Source of the DNA: Vibrio profundi
GTDB lineage: Bacteria > Pseudomonadota > Gammaproteobacteria > Enterobacterales > Vibrionaceae
Assembly: GCF_005281835.1 (NCBI RefSeq)
Contig: NZ_RZIS01000017.1
Span: forward strand, 1 to 56,939
Length of the DNA stretch: 56,939 nt
Direction: 5' to 3'
Under the pieces are notes generated by a model. The model was not told the origin of the DNA. It ran no database searches and saw only the letters and a list, made by a program, of their open reading frames with translations. The translations under genes and the position numbers were made by a program. Positions 35,633 through 45,083 of the stretch are shown piece by piece. Position 1 is the stretch's first letter; every line of letters begins with the position of its first letter.

Positions 35633-36307
35633 GTGATTAAATTTCAGCAAGTCAGCAAAGCCTATCGAGGTGGACGCCAGGCATTACAAAAAGTGGACTT
35701 TCATCTCCGTCGTGGAGAGATGGCTTTTTTAGGCGGACATTCAGGCGCAGGGAAAAGTACCTTGTTGAAATTGATCTGTGCGATTGAACGCCCAACGGAC
35801 GGGAAAATCCGCTTCAACGATCACGATATCACGCGTATTCCAGCGAAAGACATTCCGTTTCTGCGACGTAACATCGGTATTGTCTTTCAAGATCATCGTT
35901 TACTCATGGACCGTTCGATATTCGACAATGTTGCGCTGCCTATGCGTATAGAATCGATTTCTGAAAATGAAATCAAACGACGCGTGAGCGCGGCACTCGA
36001 TAAAACCGGTTTATTAGATAAAGCCCGTTGCTTGCCAAGCCAATTATCTGGTGGTGAACAGCAACGTGTTGGGATTGCCCGAGCTGTGGTTAATCGACCA
36101 ACGCTGTTATTGGCTGATGAGCCAACCGGTAACTTAGACCCTGAGTTATCTAACCGCGTGCTTCGCTTATTTGAAGAATTTAATCGTGCTGGCGTAACTA
36201 TCTTATTAGCAACGCATGATTTGGGGTTAGTGAATACTCGCCCACAATATCGTCATTTAGAGCTCAACCAAGGCTTTTTAAGTGAGGTTGAAGATTATGG
36301 CCGTTAA
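35633..36307 (+). CDS. ftsE: Cell division ABC ATPase FtsE
   Basis: 224 residues from a GTG start. Walker A GHSGAGKST (about 36-44), signature LSGGEQQR, Walker B LLADEP and switch His in LLATHD are all present. With FtsX it controls periplasmic amidases at the division septum through EnvC. It overlaps ftsX by 11 bases. Confidence 0.97.
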   Translation: MIKFQQVSKAYRGGRQALQKVDFHLRRGEMAFLGGHSGAGKSTLLKLICAIERPTDGKIRFNDHDITRIPAKDIPFLRRNIGIVFQDHRLLMDRSIFDNVALPMRIESISENEIKRRVSAALDKTGLLDKARCLPSQLSGGEQQRVGIARAVVNRPTLLLADEPTGNLDPELSNRVLRLFEEFNRAGVTILLATHDLGLVNTRPQYRHLELNQGFLSEVEDYGR

Positions 36308-37265
36308 TAAACGCAATAAAAAAGTGAAGCAAGCGCGCGATACCAAGCGACCAAATACGGATGGCTTCTTCACTGTTCATCTTAAGCAAGCCAAAGCATC
36401 TTTTGCTGAATTGTGGCTGCGCCCACTGGGCAATATTTTAACGCTCGCCGTTATTTCGATGGCACTAGCGATGCCAGCCAGCCTTTATCTGTTAGGCAAG
36501 AACATTACTGAGATTGCTCAGGATGTGGCGAGCCCATCTCAAATTAGCGCTTATGTAAAAGAAAGTACCCCCGACTCACGTGTAATGGTATTGAAAGACC
36601 AGATTGAGAGTTGGGAGCAAGTAGCGGTTGTAGAATACATTTCACCGCAACAGGGTTTGGAAGATCTAAGCCAGTATTCTGGGTTTGACCAAGCTCTATC
36701 GCTGCTTGATGACTATGCATTACCGGGCGTTCTGATTATTACGCCAAGTATCGAAGATAACCAGCTAATCAAAAATATCGCTGCGGATATAAAGAAAGAA
36801 GAAGAAGTGACCGATGTTCGCCTGGATGAAGATTGGTTAGCGCGACTCGATGCGATTAAAGCCCTAGCCAGCGTGATCGTGATTACACTGACTTTACTCA
36901 TGCTAGGTGCGGTTTTCTTGATTATCGGCAACACGTTGAGGTTTAACGTGCTCGCGCATAAAGACGAAATCCAAACCATGAAACTGATTGGTGCAACGGA
37001 CAGCTATATTCTTCGTCCTTATTTGTACTCAGGTATGTGGTTTGGTGTTATTGGTGGTATCAGTGCTTGGGTACTGACGGCGCTGATTACGGTTTTGCTT
37101 AACAGCGCGGTAGAAGATTTGGCTCAGCTGTATGACAGCCATTTTCGCCTAATTGGCTTAAGTTGGGATGAGTCGTTACTGCTTTTGATCCTTGGTACTT
37201 TACTGGGAAGTGTTGCGGCTCGCTTGTCGGCACAGCGTCATTTAAAAGAAATTGAACCTGTTTAG
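36297..37265 (+). CDS. ftsX: Cell division membrane protein FtsX
   Basis: 322 residues from the ATG of MAVNKR, behind GAGG inside the ftsE end. The N-terminal cytoplasmic tail is positively charged. One transmembrane helix (about 50-72), a periplasmic loop and three C-terminal helices follow. It partners FtsE and recruits EnvC-type activators. The 177 bp after it contain the rpoH promoters. Confidence 0.96.
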   Translation: MAVNKRNKKVKQARDTKRPNTDGFFTVHLKQAKASFAELWLRPLGNILTLAVISMALAMPASLYLLGKNITEIAQDVASPSQISAYVKESTPDSRVMVLKDQIESWEQVAVVEYISPQQGLEDLSQYSGFDQALSLLDDYALPGVLIITPSIEDNQLIKNIAADIKKEEEVTDVRLDEDWLARLDAIKALASVIVITLTLLMLGAVFLIIGNTLRFNVLAHKDEIQTMKLIGATDSYILRPYLYSGMWFGVIGGISAWVLTALITVLLNSAVEDLAQLYDSHFRLIGLSWDESLLLLILGTLLGSVAARLSAQRHLKEIEPV

Positions 37266-37442
37266 TTGAATGCGGTCATATTTACGGCACAAATAGACAG
37301 ATGTAATCCAGTCTTTACCTTGTATAGACGAAATGATTATGCATAATTACTTCCCCCTTCTTGAAACTTGTTCATTTTAGGTTCAAGATTGACGGGTTTT
37401 AATACAAGTATTACTCCAGATCAGAGATTGATGAGGAAATGA

Positions 37443-38300
37443 ATGGCAAACCAAGCGTATCAAATGGCTTTAGTCACACAAGATAGTTTAGACAGCTATA
37501 TCCGCTCAGCGAACAGCTACCCAATGCTGACGCCTGAAGAGGAACGTGGGCTAGCAGAGCGATTACACTACAAAGGTGAGATCGATGCAGCGAAAGGCTT
37601 GATCCTTTCACACCTTCGATTCGTTGTTCATGTAGCAAGAGGTTACTCTGGCTACGGCTTACCAATGGCAGATTTAGTTCAGGAAGGTAATATCGGCCTG
37701 ATGAAAGCTGTGAAACGTTTTAACCCTGAAGTGGGCGTAAGGCTAGTGTCTTTCGCAGTACACTGGATTAAAGCTGAGATTCACGAGTACGTACTGCGTA
37801 ACTGGCGCATCGTTAAGATCGCGACAACGAAAGCACAGCGCAAACTTTTCTTTAACCTACGTAAGTCTAAAAAGCGTTTAGGTTGGTTTAATAACGGTGA
37901 AGTTGAAACTGTAGCTCGTGAGTTGGGGGTTGAACCTTCAGAAGTACGAGAAATGGAATCGCGTTTAGCGGCACAAGATGCGACGTTCGAAGCACCTATG
38001 GACGATGATGAGTCTGGTTCAGCGTATACCGCTCCTGTTTACTACTTAGAAGACAAAGCATCTGATGTAGCTGAAACAGTCGAAGCGTCTAACTGGGAGT
38101 CTCATACTAACAACCGTTTAGGGTTAGCATTGAAGAGCCTAGATGAACGTAGCCAGCACATTGTTCGCTCTCGTTGGTTAGATGACCAAAAAGCGACGCT
38201 GCAAGAGCTAGCGGAGACATACGGCATTTCTGCTGAGCGTGTTCGACAGTTAGAAAAGAATGCTATGAAAAAGCTCAAAGCAGCGGTAGGTGAGTTCTAA
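37443..38300 (+). CDS. rpoH: Heat-shock sigma factor RpoH (sigma-32)
   Basis: 285 residues. Region 2 (DLVQEGNIGLMKAVKRF), the RpoH box (QRKLFFNLRKSKKRLGW) and the region 4.2 helix-turn-helix (LQELAETYGISAERVRQLE) are present. It directs transcription of chaperone and protease genes. GAGGAAA precedes the ATG. A GAAACTT sequence about 80 bp upstream is reminiscent of a sigma-E -35, but no convincing -10 pairs with it. Confidence 0.98.
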   Translation: MANQAYQMALVTQDSLDSYIRSANSYPMLTPEEERGLAERLHYKGEIDAAKGLILSHLRFVVHVARGYSGYGLPMADLVQEGNIGLMKAVKRFNPEVGVRLVSFAVHWIKAEIHEYVLRNWRIVKIATTKAQRKLFFNLRKSKKRLGWFNNGEVETVARELGVEPSEVREMESRLAAQDATFEAPMDDDESGSAYTAPVYYLEDKASDVAETVEASNWESHTNNRLGLALKSLDERSQHIVRSRWLDDQKATLQELAETYGISAERVRQLEKNAMKKLKAAVGEF

Positions 38301-38327
38301 CACTCCTTAAAATTGAATTAGAATTGG

Positions 38328-38360
38328 AAAAGCCGAGATCGAGAGATCTCGGCTTTTTTT
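38328..38360 (+). terminator. Terminator after rpoH
   Basis: A nine-base GC-rich core stem, 38332-38340 with 38345-38353, is extended by A-T pairs and has a GAGA loop. A seven-T run follows. Confidence 0.92.
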
Positions 38361-38409
38361 ATTTGGATCGAAAACAACCGAAAAGCGATCGCAAAATAAC
38401 ACGTTTCCC

Positions 38410-38626
38410 TGTGGGTAACTCTGTGAGGTATTTATTCACCAGTTGTCTAAAAGCAGGGTGCAGCAAGGCTATCAGAGCTTTTTTACTATGGGGATACTTT
38501 TCCATTAACCCACAGTTAGATCAGGATCATTACTATATGTAGTGGATCAATAATTCATAAAGCACTTTATTCACGCAATCCACAAACTTATCCACAAATG
38601 GTGCAAAAGTGATCGCTGGTGGATAA
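38410..38626. other. DnaA-box and GATC cluster in the rpoH-glpE intergenic region
   Basis: A perfect DnaA box TTATCCACA is at 38588-38596. TTACCCACA (8/9, minus) is at 38410-38418 and TTATCCACC (8/9, minus) at 38618-38626. Weaker same-strand matches are at 38432 (TTATTCACC), 38506, 38567 (TTATTCACG) and 38576. Eight GATC sites lie between 38337 and 38614, where about one is expected. This 350 bp gap carries no gene. It could be a DnaA-titrating (datA-like) or DnaA-reactivating (DARS-like) locus, or simply a DnaA-regulated glpE promoter. Confidence 0.6.
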
Positions 38627-38707
38627 CCTTAGTAACTGGATGTGATTGTTGGTCTTGGGATAGGTTACAATGGCAGCAAATGACAATAGCGATAAAATGA
38701 GAAAGTA

Positions 38708-39028
38708 ATGGACCAGTTTAAACACATTGATGTTCAAGGTGCTCAAGCCTTAATCGAACAAAAAAATGCGAGATTAGTCGATATCCGTGACCCGCAGTCA
38801 TTTGCGGTCGCGCATCCAGAGTCGGCGTATCACCTAACGAATGACACTATGGTGTCCTTTATGGATGAAGTTGAATTTGAACAGCCAGTATTGGTGATGT
38901 GTTACCATGGCATCAGTAGCCAAGGTGCGGCACAATATTTGGTGAATCAAGGTTTTGAAGAAGTATACAGTGTCGATGGCGGCTTCGAAGCATGGCATCG
39001 CGCTTCGTTACCGGTTATTACTGGATAG
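38708..39028 (+). CDS. glpE: Thiosulfate sulfurtransferase GlpE (rhodanese)
   Basis: 106 residues, one rhodanese domain. The active-site loop VMCYHGISS has the persulfide Cys at 65. It transfers sulfur from thiosulfate to acceptors such as cyanide or thioredoxin. It is followed after 8 bp by glpG, as in the E. coli glpEGR operon; no glpR follows here. Confidence 0.96.
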   Translation: MDQFKHIDVQGAQALIEQKNARLVDIRDPQSFAVAHPESAYHLTNDTMVSFMDEVEFEQPVLVMCYHGISSQGAAQYLVNQGFEEVYSVDGGFEAWHRASLPVITG

Positions 39029-39036
39029 GAAAGATT

Positions 39037-39873
39037 ATGATTCGGCTGATTTCGTTAGACAACCCGAGGCTAGGGCAAGCATTCATCGATTACATGGCGT
39101 CACGTCAGATCAATGTTCAGATGACACCTGAAGGTGCTGGGCAGTTTGCTTTGTGGTTAACGGACAGCCAGAATCAAGTCGATGTAGAAGCGGAGCTGAA
39201 ACGTTTCTTAGCTGAGCCGTTACACCCACGATACCAAGCTGCGTCTTGGGAGATGGCGGAAACGCGCCAAAACCACTTTAGTTATCAGACTCCAAGCTTT
39301 TTATCGATGCTGAAAGCCAAAGCTGGCCCTGTGACGTTAGGGTTAATGCTGATATGTGTGGTGATCTTTCTGTTACAACAAGTTGGATTCGGGCAAGCGA
39401 TTTTCGCTGCATTACATTTTCCTGCTGTAGATGGTCAACAGTGGCAATTATGGCGTTGGCTCAGCCATGCCGTGTTGCATTTTTCTGCTATGCACATTGC
39501 CTTCAATATTCTGTGGTGGTGGCAATTGGGCGGTGATATTGAAAAGCGCTTAGGTGGGGTCAAGTTACTGCAAATCTTCGTCGTATCTTCAGCTTTATCT
39601 GGTGCTGGTCAGTATTGGATTGAAGGGGCGAACTTTGGTGGCTTGTCTGGTGTGGTATACGCCTTAGTTGGCTATTTGTGGGTCATTGGCAGCAAATCGC
39701 CTCAGTTAGGATTGTCGATCCAAAAGCCTATCGTTGGCTTTATGTTAGTGTGGCTCGTATTAGGTTACGTTCAGCCCTTTATGGCGATCGCTAACACCGC
39801 GCATTTGGCTGGGTTGGTGTCAGGTGTGGCATTAGCGCTGCTGGATTCAGCTAAGTTCAACTCGCGTTCATAA
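39037..39873 (+). CDS. glpG: Rhomboid intramembrane serine protease GlpG
   Basis: 278 residues from MIRLISL, with AGGAAAG upstream. An N-terminal cytoplasmic domain (about 1-75) is followed by six transmembrane helices. The catalytic Ser is in GGLSGVVYALVGY and the His in TAHLAGLVSG. It cleaves transmembrane substrates, including orphan membrane subunits in E. coli. Confidence 0.96.
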   Translation: MIRLISLDNPRLGQAFIDYMASRQINVQMTPEGAGQFALWLTDSQNQVDVEAELKRFLAEPLHPRYQAASWEMAETRQNHFSYQTPSFLSMLKAKAGPVTLGLMLICVVIFLLQQVGFGQAIFAALHFPAVDGQQWQLWRWLSHAVLHFSAMHIAFNILWWWQLGGDIEKRLGGVKLLQIFVVSSALSGAGQYWIEGANFGGLSGVVYALVGYLWVIGSKSPQLGLSIQKPIVGFMLVWLVLGYVQPFMAIANTAHLAGLVSGVALALLDSAKFNSRS

Positions 39874-39898
39874 ACTGGATAGTGGCAAATCAAGATTG

Positions 39899-39927
39899 AA
39901 AAAAGCGGCCAAGTGGACCGCTTTTTT
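39899..39927. terminator. Terminator between glpG and the FliL-like gene
   Basis: A GC stem with one internal mismatch is flanked by six A and six T. It fits both converging genes. Confidence 0.8.
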
Positions 39928-39947
39928 ATTAGGAATTTTGTACTGCT

Positions 39948-40358
39948 TTATTGATAAAGGTATTTGGTAAACAGTAAATCAGCAATGATGGTTTTACCGG
40001 TTTCTGGTAGCAGGATTTGATTCAAATGATCGACCAAGGTTTTGCGTAAATCTTCACGTCCAGAAAGTGACTTGATGGTGTCTTCATTCTGTTTTCCTAA
40101 GAGTTCGATAACCGCATCACGAATCAGTGGTTGGTGTAGTTCAATGACCGCTAAATCCACACTATTAGCAACCATGATATCGATACGCACCTGAATGTAG
40201 CCGAGCTTTTTCCCTTTCGTGAAAAAGTTAGTTGTCAGATCTGGCTCTAGAGTAAAGTAAGCCAACTGAGGGGCTGCGTTTTCTTCTTCAGCAAAACTTG
40301 GTAGCGAAAAAAGAAGGCTAATCGCTAGAAATACTTGGGCTACATAACGTTTGTGCAT
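39948..40358 (-). CDS. FliL-family periplasmic protein
   Basis: 136 residues with a cleavable-looking signal peptide (about 1-23, ending SFA). The remainder resembles the stomatin-like C-terminal part of FliL: TLEPDLTTNF, LGYIQVRIDI and the C-terminal TKYLYQ. It is outside any flagellar cluster. FliL proteins support stator function at the motor, and a paralogue could act on polar or lateral flagella (inference). Confidence 0.75.
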   Translation of the reverse strand: MHKRYVAQVFLAISLLFSLPSFAEEENAAPQLAYFTLEPDLTTNFFTKGKKLGYIQVRIDIMVANSVDLAVIELHQPLIRDAVIELLGKQNEDTIKSLSGREDLRKTLVDHLNQILLPETGKTIIADLLFTKYLYQ

Positions 40359-40519
40359 ATTTTTGACTTTTCTTTAGTTTAATCGCGATATTCGAAACGC
40401 GTTTGTCTTGATACAATGAACGGTCTAAATCTAATTACAGATATAACATGACTTGCGGTTAAGTAGGACCGAAAGTTGAAGCTTTATTGTACGTGTAAAG
40501 CCACTTATTGAATACTAGT

Positions 40520-41059
40520 ATGAATCAGTCAATATCGCTTTATCTTAATTCATTAATGAATGTAGATTGGCAAAACACCGAAAATTTTACCTTTCCAAGT
40601 GAGTCTGCGAAGCAGTGGCTATTGGAGCAAGGTTCTTTGTCTCGTCGTCTAGGTGAATGCTGCCAACACTTATCTGTTGAGCTGTTACATAATCAGACTG
40701 TAGAACAAGAAAGCCTGAAAAACGATGAGAAAGCGTTACTTTCCTCATTTGATTGCTTATTACGTGAAGTTGTTCTCCAAGGAGATAACCAACCGTGGGT
40801 AGTCGGGCGTACTTTGATCCCACGTGAAACGCTACAAGACCAACACTATGATTTGTCTCAGCAAGGTGAGATCCCGCTTGGGCTGACCGTCTTTAGTGCA
40901 AACAATGTAAAGCGCGATGCATTGCAAGTGGGCTGGGCGGAAACCGAGCATGGTTTGTTGCTGGCTCGTCGTTCTCGTTTATGGATGAATCACAAGCCGA
41001 TGCTGGTCGCTGAACTGTTTTTATCTACATCGCCAATTTACTCTAAGGAGAGAGTGTAA
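40520..41059 (+). CDS. ubiC: Chorismate lyase UbiC
   Basis: 179 residues. It converts chorismate to 4-hydroxybenzoate and pyruvate, the first committed step of ubiquinone synthesis. Conserved regions include LREVVLQGDNQPWVVGRTLIP and the C-terminal RRSRLW...LVAELFL. The ATG is chosen over an upstream TTG (40508) on family length; no strong ribosome-binding site is visible. The stop abuts the ubiA ATG. Confidence 0.93.
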   Translation: MNQSISLYLNSLMNVDWQNTENFTFPSESAKQWLLEQGSLSRRLGECCQHLSVELLHNQTVEQESLKNDEKALLSSFDCLLREVVLQGDNQPWVVGRTLIPRETLQDQHYDLSQQGEIPLGLTVFSANNVKRDALQVGWAETEHGLLLARRSRLWMNHKPMLVAELFLSTSPIYSKERV

Positions 41060-41914
41060 ATGTCTGCGGCTAAAGCAAAAGCTTATTGGCAACTCATGCG
41101 GATGGACCGCCCAATTGGGACACTGTTATTATTGTGGCCAACATTATGGGCATTGGTCGTGGCTGCTGAAGGAATGCCGGATCTTAATGTTCTCGTTGTC
41201 TTTATTTTGGGTGTGATTTTGATGCGTGCCGCGGGCTGCGTCATTAACGATTTTGCCGATAGAAAGGTTGATGGACATGTAAAGCGAACCAAACAACGTC
41301 CTCTTCCATCTGGTGCCGTGACGAGCAAAGAAGCGATTGTGCTGTTTTTGGTATTGGGTGTGGTGTCGTTCCTGTTGGTTCTTACCATGAACCCCTTAAC
41401 GATTAAGCTGTCTTTCGCTGGAATGGCGTTAGCGTTTATTTACCCTTTCATGAAGCGCTTTACTCATCTTCCTCAGTTGTTCTTAGGGCTAGCGTTTAGC
41501 TGGGCGATTCCTATGGCTTGGGCCGCTCAGACTAATGAGCTTCCGACTATCGTATGGTTTATCTTTGCGATTAATGCTCTGTGGACGGTTGCTTACGATA
41601 CTCAGTATGCAATGGTCGATCGTGATGATGATTTAAAAATCGGCATTAAGTCGACTGCGATTCTATTTGGTCGTTTTGATAAATTGATTATTGGTGTGCT
41701 GCAGTTAATCACCTTAGCGATGCTAATTGTACTCGGGATGGAGTATCAGCTTGGCGATAGCTTTTATTGGGGCTTACTCATCGTAGGTAGTTTGTTTGTT
41801 TACCAGCAGCATCTGATTCGCCACCGAGATAGAGACTTATGTTTCCAAGCCTTCCTTAACAATAATTATGTTGGAATGGCGATTACCGCAGGCTTACTTG
41901 TCGCATTCTGGTAA
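41060..41914 (+). CDS. ubiA: 4-hydroxybenzoate polyprenyltransferase UbiA
   Basis: 284 residues with eight or nine membrane helices. The two Asp-rich motifs NDFADRKVD (about 67-75) and DTQYAMVDRDDD bind the polyprenyl diphosphate through magnesium. It prenylates 4-hydroxybenzoate, the step after UbiC, and is translated directly after it. Confidence 0.96.
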   Translation: MSAAKAKAYWQLMRMDRPIGTLLLLWPTLWALVVAAEGMPDLNVLVVFILGVILMRAAGCVINDFADRKVDGHVKRTKQRPLPSGAVTSKEAIVLFLVLGVVSFLLVLTMNPLTIKLSFAGMALAFIYPFMKRFTHLPQLFLGLAFSWAIPMAWAAQTNELPTIVWFIFAINALWTVAYDTQYAMVDRDDDLKIGIKSTAILFGRFDKLIIGVLQLITLAMLIVLGMEYQLGDSFYWGLLIVGSLFVYQQHLIRHRDRDLCFQAFLNNNYVGMAITAGLLVAFW

Positions 41915-41932
41915 CGACATATAGAGTGAAAT

Positions 41933-41960
41933 AAAAAGGCATCCTAATGGATGCCTTTTT
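41933..41960. terminator. Bidirectional terminator between ubiA and plsB
   Basis: A 12-base stem (41933-41944 with 41949-41960) has loop TAAT and A/T flanks, between convergent genes. Confidence 0.92.
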
Positions 41961-41981
41961 GCTATCGGTCAATCACCAAAC

Positions 41982-44405
41982 TTAATCCGCTTGATGGATA
42001 CTTTCTTGAATGGTTAAGCGCACTTCAGGGTAAAGCATTGAATACAGCATGTTGGCAAATTGCTGGGTTTTTTCCAAATCACAATTACCATCGTTATCCA
42101 AATATTCTTGCTGTTTTAGCGTGCTGAATAATGCTGAGAATACGCCTTTATCGAAGAACTCAGGGGCGTTGATGCCATGTAGTCGGCCTAAACGCTGAGC
42201 AATATCTTGGCTTTTCTTTTCCAATTCACTCTTATCTAGCTCTGGGTTTTCCGCTAACAAGTTCAGGGCAATCGAATAGCGTTGCAGCGTTTCAGAAATG
42301 GTGCGGCCGAGGAGCATCAGTGCTTGGCTGTTCGATTGGTTCATCGAAATCACTTCGCCTTCTGTCACAATCATTTCTTGAGCAGTGAGCTCTGCAATGA
42401 TCTTTTCAACCACATTATTTAACTCATCTTCTTGGTAGCTTAGGAAAAGCTCCGTTTTCAGGAATGGGTAAATGGTCGCGACGTACTTCTGGATTTGCTC
42501 TAGTGTCAGCTCACGATTACGTACTAACATCTGTGCCACTAAAGAAGGTAGCGCAAATAAATGGATAATATTGTTACGGTAGTACGTCATCAGAATCGAT
42601 TGGTGGCGGTCGAGAGAAATAATGTCTCCCATTGTGTCGGATTCAATGATGAACTTATCTAGCGCTTCTGCGTGCTTCACTAATTCTTCAGCGCTGTCTT
42701 GAGGTACGGTTGACGTTTCAGAGTAAGGAACATTCTTAAGAATCGACAGGTAGCTCTCAATTAGTGACACCAGTGAATCACGAGACAAAGCGCGTTGGCG
42801 AGAAGCCAATAATGCTGTCGCACATAACGTCAGCGCGTTGGTTGCAGCAGCATCATTAATGTGAGTCATCATCTTCGTCGCAAGTTCATTCACCACAGGG
42901 TTCATCCATTGCGGTTTAGTGGTACCCATTGGGTCAATATCTTGTGTCCACTCAGGTGCGTGTTCATTGAGGTATTGGTTCAGTGGAATAGGCTCACCAA
43001 AGTTCACATAGCCTTGTCCAAAGTTACGAAGCTTACGAATGGTGCGAATCACCAGGCCTGCGTTTTCTTTCTCTTTACGCTGGCCACGTAGTTCTTTAGC
43101 GTAAGTGCTCACTTCCATAACGTGCTCATAGCCAATGTACACTGGCACCAATGTTACTGGGCGGTTTAAGCCGCGCAACATGGCTTGAATGGTCATGGCG
43201 AGCATGCCGGTTTTGGCTTGCAGTAAACGGCCAGTACGAGAGCGGCCGCCTTCACTGAAGTACTCTACCGAATAACCTTTGGCAAATAGCTCAGCAAGGT
43301 ACTCTCTAAAAATAGTGGAGTAGAGCTTATTGCCTTTGAAACTGCGGCGAATAAAGAAAGCGCCTCCACGACGGAAGATAGGTCCCGCTGGGAAGAAGTT
43401 TAGGTTAATACCTGCTGCGATGTGCGGAGGTACCATACCTTCATGGTAAAGCACATATGACAGGAGTAAGTAGTCCATGTGGCTGCGGTGGCAAGGCACA
43501 TACACGATTTCATGGCCGTCTTGCGCTAGGCGTCGAACGGTAGACGCGTTGTTAATATGTAGGCCTTGGTACAGTTTATTCCATAGCCAACCTAATATTT
43601 TCTCACCACGTTTAATCAGCGAGTAAGAGAAATCTGCCGCGATTTCATCCATGATCGCTTGCGCTTCTTTGTTGGCTTTCTCTATCGAAATGTCTTTCGC
43701 TTTTGCTTCATCTTCAATCGCTTTTTTGATCGCTTCCGATTTCAATAGGCGATCAAATAGAGCTTGGCGACTTGGTAGGCTAGGGCCTGATGCTGCTAGC
43801 TTTTGACGAGAAAAGTGAATGCGAGCCACGCGCGCTAACTTATGAGCGATTGAGCTATCGGTGCCATGTGAATCAGCCATGTAGCGAAGTGATACCACCG
43901 GGCTAAACCGTACTAGGCAGTCACGGCCTGAAACGAACACGGCTTGAGCTTTTTGCAAACCGTTCATTGGCTGTAGATAAGGCTTTTGATTCGATTCTTT
44001 ACCTGGCTGACGACCCCATAAAACGGTTGCAGGAATTATTTGTACGTCTAATTCTGAATCTTGATTGTGCAATTGCAGCAGATCGGTAAAGACGGCAATC
44101 GAAGAGCTAGGAACGTGTTGGTCGTCTTGCACCAAAGTTGGTCGAGAGGAAATGAACACGTAACGTTGAAATTGGCTGCCATTGATTTCCAATGGGCTGA
44201 GAGGATCAGGCAGGCCTAGTTCTAATGCGTGTTTCTGCAGTGTGAGTAAATCCACACTTGAGCGAAACGGGAGTGCATAGACAATCGGTTTGTTGATATC
44301 AATACTATGATCTTCAATTGGGTTAGAAGGAATCGCTGTTCCTTTTACCAATACAGATAACGGAAGTTTTAGTAATGAACGTGAAAAAGCTTGTCCAGAA
44401 GACAT
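41982..44405 (-). CDS. plsB: Glycerol-3-phosphate acyltransferase PlsB
   Basis: 807 residues, the usual gammaproteobacterial length. The HX4D catalytic motif is HRSHMD (H306, D311). Downstream acyltransferase motifs include FIRRSFKG, FSEGGRSRTGR and VTLVPVYIGYEH. It starts membrane phospholipid synthesis on the inner membrane. It is convergent with ubiA and divergent from dgkA; both neighbours match E. coli. Confidence 0.98.
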   Translation of the reverse strand: MSSGQAFSRSLLKLPLSVLVKGTAIPSNPIEDHSIDINKPIVYALPFRSSVDLLTLQKHALELGLPDPLSPLEINGSQFQRYVFISSRPTLVQDDQHVPSSSIAVFTDLLQLHNQDSELDVQIIPATVLWGRQPGKESNQKPYLQPMNGLQKAQAVFVSGRDCLVRFSPVVSLRYMADSHGTDSSIAHKLARVARIHFSRQKLAASGPSLPSRQALFDRLLKSEAIKKAIEDEAKAKDISIEKANKEAQAIMDEIAADFSYSLIKRGEKILGWLWNKLYQGLHINNASTVRRLAQDGHEIVYVPCHRSHMDYLLLSYVLYHEGMVPPHIAAGINLNFFPAGPIFRRGGAFFIRRSFKGNKLYSTIFREYLAELFAKGYSVEYFSEGGRSRTGRLLQAKTGMLAMTIQAMLRGLNRPVTLVPVYIGYEHVMEVSTYAKELRGQRKEKENAGLVIRTIRKLRNFGQGYVNFGEPIPLNQYLNEHAPEWTQDIDPMGTTKPQWMNPVVNELATKMMTHINDAAATNALTLCATALLASRQRALSRDSLVSLIESYLSILKNVPYSETSTVPQDSAEELVKHAEALDKFIIESDTMGDIISLDRHQSILMTYYRNNIIHLFALPSLVAQMLVRNRELTLEQIQKYVATIYPFLKTELFLSYQEDELNNVVEKIIAELTAQEMIVTEGEVISMNQSNSQALMLLGRTISETLQRYSIALNLLAENPELDKSELEKKSQDIAQRLGRLHGINAPEFFDKGVFSALFSTLKQQEYLDNDGNCDLEKTQQFANMLYSMLYPEVRLTIQESIHQAD

Positions 44406-44625
44406 AAAGGTTCACAGCCTCAATAGTAATTTCAATGGGCTCAAGCGTATCTCTATTTCCCACGATCACAGGGAAAACCCAGATATAAAATAGAGATAGG
44501 CCTAGGCGTAAATTTTAAGCGATGCAAGAATACCAGAAACTGGTCTAACCTTTTAATGGATTTAGTCATATTAGAGTTAAGTTTCTAATGAAGCATTCAT
44601 CGACTGATTGAGTATAGGGTGAAAA

Positions 44626-44988
44626 ATGACAAAAAAACCAAACACCGGATTCAAACGGCTATATAAGGCAGCGGGCTTTTCATGGCAAGGGCTGACCGCC
44701 GCGTTTAAAAACGAAGCGGCATTTCGTCAGGAGTTATGTCTGGCGGCGGTATTGATCCCGTTGGCTTTCTATTTGGATGTGAGCCAAGTGGAGCGCATAT
44801 TGATGATTGCTGCGATTGTTTTGATCATGGTGGTGGAGCTCATCAATACCGCAATCGAAGCCGTTGTTGACCGAATCGGTAGTGAGCGCCATGAACTGGC
44901 AGGAGTGGCGAAAGATACGGGTTCAGCGGCGGTGTTCGTATGTATGTTGCTGGCTGGTTATGTGTGGTTGGAAGTTCTCTTTCTATAG
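44626..44988 (+). CDS. dgkA: Diacylglycerol kinase DgkA
   Basis: 120 residues with three transmembrane helices. The catalytic surface includes EAAFRQE (about 26-32) and VELINTAIEAVVDRIG (about 65-80). It recycles diacylglycerol to phosphatidic acid. Order plsB(-)-dgkA-lexA is as in E. coli. Confidence 0.96.
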   Translation: MTKKPNTGFKRLYKAAGFSWQGLTAAFKNEAAFRQELCLAAVLIPLAFYLDVSQVERILMIAAIVLIMVVELINTAIEAVVDRIGSERHELAGVAKDTGSAAVFVCMLLAGYVWLEVLFL

Positions 44989-45040
44989 ACAAGGCAAAAT
45001 GAATTAAAAAACAACCAATTGCTTTGCTTTTGTCCTATTA

Positions 45041-45076
45041 CTGGATATACTCACAGTTAACTGTATAAAAAGACAG
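45041..45076 (+). promoter_or_regulatory. Tandem LexA (SOS) boxes upstream of lexA
   Basis: Two 16-base boxes, CTGGATATACTCACAG (45041-45056) and CTGTATAAAAAGACAG (45061-45076), match CTG-N10-CAG. They are 20 bp apart centre to centre and end 7 bp before the lexA start, like the double operator of E. coli lexA. They give autoregulation. Confidence 0.93.
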
Positions 45077-45083
45077 GTGACAC

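Noticed and set aside
37366..37400. Sigma-E promoter for rpoH (GAAACTT)
   Set aside because: The -35-like motif is imperfect and I could not find a matching -10 at the right spacing.
38301..38707. A functional replication origin in the rpoH-glpE gap
   Set aside because: DnaA boxes and GATC sites are present, but no AT-rich 13-mer unwinding array and no origin-flanking genes, so it is reported only as a DnaA-binding cluster.
40816..40831. Second parS-like sequence in ubiC (CCCACGTGAAAC)
   Set aside because: Only one half matches; 11 of 14 core positions and inside a coding region, so likely chance.
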